Part shown: piece by piece, positions 1 to 5,300 of the stretch | How the letters are laid out: every line of letters begins with the position of its first letter | Position numbering within the stretch: position 1 is the stretch's first letter | Assembly (NCBI GenBank): GCA_009779455.1 | Contig: WREG01000131.1 | Span: 1-6,000, forward strand | Source of the DNA: Oscillospiraceae bacterium | Lineage (GTDB): Bacteria > Bacillota > Clostridia > Oscillospirales > Acutalibacteraceae | Direction of reading: 5' to 3' | DNA: 6,000 nucleotides | Notes under the pieces: generated by a model | What the model was told of the DNA's origin: nothing | Databases searched by the model: none | What the model saw: the letters and a program-made list of their open reading frames with translations, nothing else | Program-made: the position numbers and the translations under genes

Positions 1-1
1 A

Positions 2-1315
2 GGAGGGTTTCTTATTGCCGCAATGAAAAAAATGATTGCGCTTGCGGGGAATGATGGAAAACGGAAGTCTGATATAAGGGCGAATCAATTATTAGGAGTA
101 GAGATAAGGCCTGACATGTTTACTTTTGCCTGTTCAAACATGATGCTGCGTGGCGACGGCAAATCGAATCTTGACAGGGCGGATTGCTTTGATATAGCCA
201 CAATTGAAAGAATTAAAAAATTAAAGCCTACCATTTCTTTCCTTAATCCGCCATATGATCAAGGAACCGATGTGCAACTTGAATTTATTGAAAAAGCGCT
301 TGAGGCAGTAGAAGGGCAAAATGGTGTGGTTTCGGCTATTGTTCAAATGAGTTGTGCTATTAAAGACGAAGCAAGAACACAAATAGTAAAAAAACGGATT
401 TTAGAAAAACATACTCTTAAAGCGGTTATTTCTATGCCGGATGATTTATTTTATCCGGTTGGCGTTGTTACTTGTATAATGGTATTCGAAGCTAATAAAC
501 CAAATGCAAATAAAAAAACATGGTTCGGGTATTTAAAAAATGATGGTTTCGTCAAACGTAAACGCAAGGGCCGAATTGATTATTTTTCAAATTGGAAAGA
601 TATTAAAGAAAGGTTTTTAAAAGCGTATAGAAACAATGATGAATTAATAGGGTTGTCAGTAAAAAAAGAAGTTGGGCATAAAGATGAATGGTGTGCGGAA
701 CCCTATATGGAAACAGATTATTCGCAATTATCCGCAGATCATTTTAAAGATTCCGTATTAAAATATATCGCATATTATGTCACACAAGAAGATTTTTCTA
801 AATTTTCCCTTACGCAAGGTGAAAAAGTTAAAAATCTAGAAGTAAATACAAGTTTATGGAAGCCTTATAAATATGAGGATATTTTTATTGTTGAGCGAGG
901 AAGCTCAACTTATTTGCAAGACATGAATAACGGGCCATATCCGTATGTAAGTGCGTCCGCACTAAACAATGGGATATCAGCATTTGTTGATACATATAAC
1001 AGGAATGGAAATGTAATTGTTTTAAATTATGACGGCAGTATAGGAGAAGCATTTTATCATGACTATCCTTTTTTTGCCAGTGAAAAAGTTGTTACATTAA
1101 AGTTAAAAAATTTTGACCTCAATGAATATATTGGTTTATTTATCACGACATTAATAAAACTTGAAAAGTTTAGATATAATTACGGTTTGAAATGGTCTGT
1201 AAATTCTCGTATGCTGTCATCAATAATAAAGTTGCCTGCGAAGCAAGACGGCAAACCCGATTTTGAATATATGGAAAAATACATTAAATCTTTGCCATAT
1301 AGCGGAGCAATTTAA
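2..1315 (+). CDS. N6-adenine DNA methyltransferase fused to a single S-type target-recognition domain (5' truncated by window edge)
   Basis: Restriction-modification methylase that would transfer a methyl group from SAM to adenine N6 at a site chosen by its own recognition domain. The reading frame is open to base 2 and encodes GGFLIAAM just before the ATG at 23. This is the end of the HsdM-type SAM motif I (usually DPxxGxGGFL), so the ATG at 23 is internal and the gene begins upstream. Counting residues from that ATG: the catalytic motif IV NPPY is at 75-78 (bases 245-256), and the HsdM-like FYPVGVVTCIMVFE stretch is at 143-156. From about 278 to 430 there is a Methylase_S-type half: WKPYKYEDIF, then PYVSASALNNGIS, and a C-terminal IKLP...PDFEYMEKYIKSLPYS tail typical of clostridial S domains. 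Only one recognition half is present, whereas stand-alone HsdS proteins have two, so dimerisation is likely. Whether a nuclease domain is fused at the missing N-terminus (type IIG/IIB-like) or encoded separately cannot be seen. The gene is AT-rich compared with the downstream kinase, which suggests acquisition by transfer. Confidence 0.9.
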   Translation, partial: GGFLIAAMKKMIALAGNDGKRKSDIRANQLLGVEIRPDMFTFACSNMMLRGDGKSNLDRADCFDIATIERIKKLKPTISFLNPPYDQGTDVQLEFIEKALEAVEGQNGVVSAIVQMSCAIKDEARTQIVKKRILEKHTLKAVISMPDDLFYPVGVVTCIMVFEANKPNANKKTWFGYLKNDGFVKRKRKGRIDYFSNWKDIKERFLKAYRNNDELIGLSVKKEVGHKDEWCAEPYMETDYSQLSADHFKDSVLKYIAYYVTQEDFSKFSLTQGEKVKNLEVNTSLWKPYKYEDIFIVERGSSTYLQDMNNGPYPYVSASALNNGISAFVDTYNRNGNVIVLNYDGSIGEAFYHDYPFFASEKVVTLKLKNFDLNEYIGLFITTLIKLEKFRYNYGLKWSVNSRMLSSIIKLPAKQDGKPDFEYMEKYIKSLPYSGAI

Positions 1316-1346
1316 TATGTCAGCATGACAAAAACAAGAGGAAGTT

Positions 1347-2768
1347 ATGATCAATAAAGGCATTACACGGCGGTGGATAATAAGCACCCTGGCGGTTATA
1401 GTGGTTTTTCTTATGGCCGTCACGTTTATTATTTCCTATATATTCCGTATACAATATTACAAAAGCGCGCAGGCTGTTTTGGAGTCCCGCGCCTTCAGCG
1501 ACAGCGTCGCCACGTTTTTCAGCGCTTATTTAAGCCCGCCGGACTCGTCGGACGACAAGTTCAGGGAGCGGTCCTACGAATTCATTGAAAATTTCGCCGA
1601 GCCGAGCCTTATGGAGGTTTGGGTGATAGACAGATACGGCGAAGTGCTGATAACGTCCACGGGCTTCCCGCCCGATATAGACGGGATGGCCGATTATAAA
1701 GCCGCCTTGGTTTCCGAGACGGGGGCGGGGGAGTGGATAGGCAGGCGCTCCACCGGCGAGAAGCTTTACGCCGTGACGGCCATGCTCCCGTTTACCGAGG
1801 ACAGCGGCAACAACGGGGCCGTCAGGTATATGGTATCCCTTGACGATCTCGACAGACAGCTTTTGAAAATAACAACGGTGTTGATATTGTCCTGCCTCGG
1901 GGCTGTTGTCCTTGTTACCGTATCAGGCCTGTTTTTTGTCAGCTCCATCGTCAGCCCCGTTAAAAAGATCAACGAATCCGCGAAGCTTTTGGCCGAGGGG
2001 GATTTCAGCGCTAAAATAGACTCCCGCATATACGACGACGAAATAGGCGAGCTTTGCGCCACGTTCAACAAAATGGCGGAAGCAATAGGCGAAGCCGACA
2101 GGACGAAAAACGAGTTCATATCTACCGTGTCCCACGAGCTGAGGACGCCGCTAACCACAATAAAAGGCTGGGGCGAAACCCTGCTGGATTTAAGCGAAAA
2201 CAGCGACGAAATATCCGTAAAAGGCCTTTCGGCCATCATAAACGAAGCGGACAGGCTATCGGTCCTTGTTGAGGAGCTGCTTGATTTTTCAAGGATGGAA
2301 AGCGGCAGGCTTGAATTGAAGCCTAAAAAAATCGACGTGCTGGCGGAGCTTGACGAAACGGTTTTCGTTTTCCGCGACAGGGCCATGCGCGAGGGGATAG
2401 AGCTAAAGTACGAAGCCCCGGATATACCCGCCGTAATGCACGCCGACGCGAACAGGATAAAACAGGTTTTCGTAAACATCCTTGACAACGCTTTGAAGTA
2501 TACAAAAAAAGACGGCAAAGTCACAGTTGACGCCGAAATCGTCGAAAAAATGCTGAAAATTATAGTTGAGGACAGCGGCTGCGGTATTTCAAAACCGGAT
2601 TTGCCCCATATAAAAGAGAAATTTTTCAAATCCAACCTGTCGGTCAAGGGTTCGGGTATAGGGCTTGCCGTAGCGGACGAGATAATAAAACTGCATGACG
2701 GGGAGATAAATATTGACAGCGAAATAGGCAAGGGGACGATGGTGGAAATTTTGCTGCCGCTGTTGTAG
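1347..2768 (+). CDS. Membrane sensor histidine kinase (HAMP-HisKA-HATPase_c)
   Basis: Sensor kinase that autophosphorylates on histidine and passes the phosphate to a response regulator. It is 473 residues long. The first membrane segment is at about 11-33, followed by an extracytoplasmic sensing region at about 35-173 that includes MEVWVIDRYGEVLITS at 89-104. The second membrane segment is at about 175-199 and the HAMP linker at about 200-252. The HisKA H-box STVSHELRTPLT contains the phospho-acceptor His263 (bases 2133-2135). The HELRT context also carries the Glu and Thr associated with phosphatase activity. The ATPase domain shows the N-box NILDNALKY (377-385), G1 DSGCGIS (409-415), an F-box KFF (425-427) and G2 GSGIGLAV (435-442), so it looks fully functional. 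The start is supported by GAGGAAG just upstream, at 1338-1344. The layout is PhoR/ResE-like, but the signal cannot be predicted. Kinases of this class usually follow their response regulator; here a methylase gene occupies that position. The sampled GC is clearly higher than in the neighbouring accessory genes. Confidence 0.95.
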   Translation: MINKGITRRWIISTLAVIVVFLMAVTFIISYIFRIQYYKSAQAVLESRAFSDSVATFFSAYLSPPDSSDDKFRERSYEFIENFAEPSLMEVWVIDRYGEVLITSTGFPPDIDGMADYKAALVSETGAGEWIGRRSTGEKLYAVTAMLPFTEDSGNNGAVRYMVSLDDLDRQLLKITTVLILSCLGAVVLVTVSGLFFVSSIVSPVKKINESAKLLAEGDFSAKIDSRIYDDEIGELCATFNKMAEAIGEADRTKNEFISTVSHELRTPLTTIKGWGETLLDLSENSDEISVKGLSAIINEADRLSVLVEELLDFSRMESGRLELKPKKIDVLAELDETVFVFRDRAMREGIELKYEAPDIPAVMHADANRIKQVFVNILDNALKYTKKDGKVTVDAEIVEKMLKIIVEDSGCGISKPDLPHIKEKFFKSNLSVKGSGIGLAVADEIIKLHDGEINIDSEIGKGTMVEILLPLL

Positions 2769-2788
2769 GAATTGAAAGTTGAGAGATT
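2768..2788 (+). repeat. Decayed AGARTTG-type heptamer repeat after the kinase stop codon
   Basis: Directly after the kinase TAG (2766-2768) the sequence reads as GGAATTG, AAAGTTG and then AGAGATT. These are two to three imperfect copies of the heptamer that appears in cleaner form at 5263-5297. As there, the first unit overlaps the last base or bases of a TAG stop codon. The short length and mismatches keep this tentative. Confidence 0.4.
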
Positions 2789-2794
2789 TGCAGG

Positions 2795-2811
2795 GGCGGT
2801 TATTAATCGCC
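2795..2811. other. Short intergenic stem-loop
   Basis: GGCGGTT (2795-2801), loop ATT, then AATCGCC (2805-2811) can form a 7-bp stem with one G-U wobble. It follows the decayed heptamers and lies about 40 bases before the ATPase start. It is not followed by a T-run (the next bases are ATGGCAATAA), so it does not look like an intrinsic terminator. It may be a remnant of a small repetitive element or a structure acting on mRNA between the kinase and ATPase genes. Confidence 0.4.
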
Positions 2812-2828
2812 ATGGCAATAATTAAAAT
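2800..2828 (+). promoter_or_regulatory. Weak candidate sigma-A promoter for the ATPase/nuclease pair
   Basis: TTATTA (2800-2805; three of six bases match the -35 consensus) is 17 bases from TAAAAT (2823-2828; five of six match the -10). Transcription would start at about 2835, immediately before the AGGGG ribosome site at 2836-2840. The surrounding DNA is AT-rich, so chance matches are likely, and the -35 overlaps the stem-loop. This is only a possibility; read-through from the kinase gene is equally compatible. Confidence 0.2.
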
Positions 2829-2849
2829 ATTTATTAGGGGCTGTGTGTT

Positions 2850-3746
2850 ATGGTCGTAAAAAAAATTCAAATAAAGGATTTTACCGTTTTTTCGGATTTT
2901 AACATGGAATTTTCCAAGGGGATAAATTTATTAATTGGAAAAAATGGTGTCGGGAAAACACATTTATTAAAACTTCTGTACACGTATGCAGTTGCAAAAT
3001 TTAGTAAATATGAGACTGTGTTTGGCGTAGAAAAAGGATATATGAAAATAAATTTTTATGATTCAATATCGGTATCATATTCTATATCAAAAGTATTTCC
3101 CGATCTCGTATTCATCCCCGCAAATGAAATGCTTACCCACGCCAAAGGCTTGTTGTCCATGAAAGAAAAATATGGCGAGAATATGCCTTTTGACGACACT
3201 TTGCTTGATATAATAAAGAAAGCCCAGGCCTGGAAATTAAAGGAAATGCCTGAAATCGCCAAAAATATAGCCCCTATAATCGAAAATATAATCGGCGGTG
3301 TCGTCGAGGTGAAAGACGACGGCAGTTTTTGGGTTAAAAAATCGAACGGCGATGTAATCCCGTTTTCTATGGAAGCCGACGGGTTCAAACGGCTGGGGCT
3401 TATTTGGCAGCTTATTATGAATGAGAGCATAAGCGAGAACAGCGTTATCTTGTGGGATGAGCCGGAAGCGAGCATCAACCCCGAAAACATCCCCGTGCTG
3501 GTTGATATAATGCTTGAATTGCAACGGCACGGCGTTCAAATTATAGCCGCGACGCACAGCTATAATCTGATGAAATATTTAAGCGTCAAGCGCAAAAAAG
3601 AAGATAATGCATCGTTTTTCAGCCTATATAAAACGGAGAATGGAACGGCTTATGAGCGCGAGGAGGATTATGATTTACTGGAAAACAATTCCATAGTTGA
3701 GGGTGAAATAAAATTGCTTGAGGCCGAAATAGAGGGGGCTCTTTGA
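2850..3746 (+). CDS. AAA/ABC-like ATPase (OLD/AAA_15-21 type), probable ATPase of a two-gene defence-like module
   Basis: A 298-residue SMC/ABC-fold ATPase of the kind annotated as 'AAA family ATPase' in many accessory regions. The N-terminus KKIQIKDFTVFSDFNMEF is the usual strand pair before the P-loop. Walker A is GKNGVGKT at 30-37 (bases 2937-2960). A family-typical segment, FIPANEMLTHAKG, is at 88-100. A degenerate signature region, EADGFKRLG, is at 175-183, where classical ABC proteins have LSGG. Walker B is VILWDEPEASINP at 199-211, with Asp203 and Glu204, and the switch histidine is in THSYNL at 235-240. No TOPRIM, HNH or other effector domain follows; the protein ends about 58 residues after the switch. 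It is therefore a stand-alone ATPase that probably works with the downstream product. AGGGG at 2836-2840 supports the ATG. The first third is AT-rich, while the Walker B half is more GC-rich. A defence function is inferred from architecture and neighbourhood only. Confidence 0.85.
   Translation: MVVKKIQIKDFTVFSDFNMEFSKGINLLIGKNGVGKTHLLKLLYTYAVAKFSKYETVFGVEKGYMKINFYDSISVSYSISKVFPDLVFIPANEMLTHAKGLLSMKEKYGENMPFDDTLLDIIKKAQAWKLKEMPEIAKNIAPIIENIIGGVVEVKDDGSFWVKKSNGDVIPFSMEADGFKRLGLIWQLIMNESISENSVILWDEPEASINPENIPVLVDIMLELQRHGVQIIAATHSYNLMKYLSVKRKKEDNASFFSLYKTENGTAYEREEDYDLLENNSIVEGEIKLLEAEIEGAL
3733..3738 (+). promoter_or_regulatory. Ribosome binding site inside the ATPase 3' end
   Basis: AGGGGG lies in the last codons of the ATPase gene, 10 bases before ATG 3749 and 4 bases before TTG 3743. 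The spacing fits ATG 3749 better. Its position inside the upstream coding region implies translational coupling of the two genes. Confidence 0.5.
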
Positions 3747-3748
3747 TT

Positions 3749-4267
3749 ATGGACTTTAAAGAATCAGAGATGGAATTCGGCAATTTTGATGAAAGCAAAT
3801 GTTTTCGCATTGAAAAATCAGATATATATAAAAAGAATTTTGGAGGCAACGGTTTTTCCACAGTAGAATTTGTGTTATTCCGTCCTGAAAAAAATAAACT
3901 TTTATTCGTTGAGGCTAAAACAACTCTCCCGGATATAAGCAACAAAGAAGATTTTAATAAAAACGTCGATGGGATTGTTAAAAAATTTGTTGACAGCTTT
4001 TATTTGACTCTCTCTTTGTGGTTTGAAAATAATAATTATGATAAACGTGAACTCCCCTTGAATTATATTGATTTTATAAATAAAAATGTGGAATTCACAA
4101 TGGTGTTGGTGATAAAGAACCGTAAAGCGGATGGCATAAAACGCATTAAAGCTAGAATAACAGAACGGTTTCCTAAAAGAGAATTAAGATTATGGAAATT
4201 TGATGTTATTGTAATGAATGAAGATTTTGCGCGTAAAAATAATTTGGTCGTATCAAAAAATACATAA
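3749..4267 (+). CDS. Small protein with PD-(D/E)XK nuclease-like motif, partner of the upstream ATPase
   Basis: A 172-residue protein that I cannot assign to a named family. Residues 36-60 are the informative part: a strand TVEFVLF carrying Glu40, a short turn, then a second strand LLFVEAKTT carrying Glu55 and Lys57 (bases 3911-3919). An acidic residue on one strand followed about 15 residues later by ExK on the next is the core of the PD-(D/E)XK nuclease fold, and Glu22 in the preceding segment could supply the helix acidic residue. The rest is charged and shows no membrane segment or signal peptide. The gene begins two bases after the ATPase stop; an alternative TTG at 3743 would overlap that stop and add two residues. 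The tight spacing argues for a shared operon and a shared complex or pathway. Base composition is low (about 33% GC in a 60-bp sample), unlike the following yqhQ. Nuclease activity is a motif-based inference. A nucleic-acid-binding or inactive nuclease-fold protein is the alternative. Confidence 0.75.
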   Translation: MDFKESEMEFGNFDESKCFRIEKSDIYKKNFGGNGFSTVEFVLFRPEKNKLLFVEAKTTLPDISNKEDFNKNVDGIVKKFVDSFYLTLSLWFENNNYDKRELPLNYIDFINKNVEFTMVLVIKNRKADGIKRIKARITERFPKRELRLWKFDVIVMNEDFARKNNLVVSKNT

Positions 4268-4272
4268 CGTAG

Positions 4273-4277
4273 AAGGG
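4273..4277 (+). promoter_or_regulatory. Ribosome binding site fixing the yqhQ start
   Basis: AAGGG stands 9 bases before ATG 4287. The longer frame that opens at ATG 4218 has no comparable site, lies inside the nuclease-like gene, and would add 23 residues unlike the family, so 4287 is preferred. Confidence 0.6.
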
Positions 4278-4286
4278 AATAAAAAA

Positions 4287-5264
4287 ATGGCAAAAAATAA
4301 AGATAAAAAAGAGAGGATCAGCGTCGGCGGGGAGGCCCTTATCGAGGGCATAATGATGAACGGGCCGAAGGGTGCGGCTATTGCCGTCCGCAAAGCCGAC
4401 GGCAGCATCCATACCGAGAAAAAAGAGTTCAGGCGATTAAAAGACAAGGTAAAAATATTGGGCTGGCCTGTCATGCGCGGCGTCGTCAGTTTCGCTGAAA
4501 CGATGATATTCGGCTATAAGTGCATGATGGAAAGCGCGGAGATATCCGGCAAATTCGAGGACGACACGCAGGAGGGAGAAAAATCCAAGGTTGACCTTTG
4601 GCTTGAAAAGCATATGGGCGAAAAATTCACGGCTGCCATAATGGTCGCGGCTTCAGCCATAGCGGTTGTTATGAGCATCTTCCTTTTTATATGGTTCCCC
4701 GCGTTCATCGTCGATATGGCCGAAAAATTGCTTAAATTTACAATAGGGAATTTCCGCCCGGCGATTGAGGTCGTTATCAGGATGGCCGTGCTGGTAACCT
4801 ATATGTACCTTGTCTCGCGGATAAAGGACATAAAGCGCACCTTTATGTACCACGGGGCGGAGCATAAAACCATTTTTTGCTTCGAGTCCGGGGAGGAACT
4901 CAACGTCGAAAATGTGAGGAAGCAAAAAAGGTTTCATCCCCGCTGCGGCACCAGCTTTATTTTTGTAGTCCTTGTAATAAGCGTTTTCGTCTCGACGGCT
5001 TTAAACCTCGCGTTCCCCGGCTTGCGCGAGAGCAGGCTTGTTTGGACGGCCGCGAAGCTCGCCATAATGCCCGTTATTATGGGGATAGGCTATGAATTTA
5101 TCCGCTTCGCCGGGAAGCACGACAATATTTTTGTGAAGATACTTTCCGCCCCGGGACTTGCCATGCAGCGGATAACGACCATAGAGCCGTCGGATGATAT
5201 GATAGAGATAGGCATAGCGTCGTTAAAGGCTGTTGTTGAGGAATCAGGGGACGGGGAAGTTTAG
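4287..5264 (+). CDS. yqhQ: DUF1385 (YqhQ-like) polytopic membrane protein
   Basis: A 325-residue integral membrane protein of the DUF1385 family, represented by Bacillus subtilis YqhQ; its biochemical function is not established to my knowledge. Family hallmarks are visible in order: the N-terminal GGEALIEGIMMNGP (14-27), LGWPVMRGVVSF (58-69), the histidine-rich YHGAEHKTIFCFE (188-200) and FHPRCGTSF (216-224). Hydrophobic spans lie at about 115-140, 158-176, 222-243 and 252-270. The cytoplasmic-looking N-terminus is lysine-rich (MAKNKDKKER). The paired HGAEHK and FHPRCG motifs, with their conserved His, Glu and Cys, suggest a metal or ligand site between membrane segments, but this is speculation. 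In clostridia this gene commonly precedes prmC and prfA, and prmC follows here 36 bases downstream, so this looks like ancestral backbone. The start is only 19 bases after the nuclease-like gene, which implies transcriptional linkage with the accessory pair unless an internal promoter exists. Confidence 0.9.
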   Translation: MAKNKDKKERISVGGEALIEGIMMNGPKGAAIAVRKADGSIHTEKKEFRRLKDKVKILGWPVMRGVVSFAETMIFGYKCMMESAEISGKFEDDTQEGEKSKVDLWLEKHMGEKFTAAIMVAASAIAVVMSIFLFIWFPAFIVDMAEKLLKFTIGNFRPAIEVVIRMAVLVTYMYLVSRIKDIKRTFMYHGAEHKTIFCFESGEELNVENVRKQKRFHPRCGTSFIFVVLVISVFVSTALNLAFPGLRESRLVWTAAKLAIMPVIMGIGYEFIRFAGKHDNIFVKILSAPGLAMQRITTIEPSDDMIEIGIASLKAVVEESGDGEV

Positions 5265-5297
5265 AGTTGAGAATTGAGAATTGAGAGTTGAGAGTTA
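5263..5297 (+). repeat. Tandem heptamer repeat, five AGARTTG-type units
   Basis: Five head-to-tail 7-bp units: AGAGTTG (5263), AGAATTG (5270), AGAATTG (5277), AGAGTTG (5284) and AGAGTTA (5291). The first unit uses the AG of the yqhQ TAG stop, and the last ends three bases before the prmC TTG start. The units differ only at the A/G position and in the final base of the last unit. The repeat fills almost the whole yqhQ-prmC gap. A similar decayed run follows the kinase stop at 2768, which suggests a family of short dispersed heptamer repeats in this genome. Confidence 0.85.
5290..5294 (+). promoter_or_regulatory. Ribosome binding site for prmC provided by the heptamer repeat
   Basis: GAGAG ends 6 bases before the TTG start at 5301 and spans the junction of the last two heptamers. 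It is the only purine-rich Shine-Dalgarno-like match at suitable spacing. Similar GAGAG or GAGAA cores recur every 7 bases upstream, too far away to serve this start. Confidence 0.5.
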
Positions 5298-5300
5298 AAA

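Noticed and set aside
1..25. AGGAGG at bases 1-6 as a ribosome site for ATG 23
   Set aside because: The bases encode the GGFLIAA end of SAM motif I in the same open frame, and the spacing to the ATG (16 bases) is too long. The gene starts upstream of the window.
1318..1330. TGTCA-GCA-TGACA inverted repeat after the methylase gene
   Set aside because: The 5-bp stem is too short and is followed by A residues, not T, so it is not a credible terminator. It could occur by chance.
1766..2818. 350-codon open frame on the minus strand
   Set aside because: It is antisense to the complete histidine kinase. Its serine- and phenylalanine-rich translation shows no domain and mirrors the codon usage of the kinase.
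4004..4033. TTGACT-18 bp-AATAAT promoter-like pair inside the nuclease-like gene
   Set aside because: Both hexamers are good partial matches, but the sequence is coding and AT-rich and lies about 250 bases before yqhQ. Without transcript data it cannot be told from chance.
4218..4286. Longer yqhQ start at ATG 4218
   Set aside because: It overlaps the nuclease-like gene, lacks a ribosome site and adds residues not expected before the MAKNK start and the GGEALIEG motif. ATG 4287 has AAGGG at good spacing.
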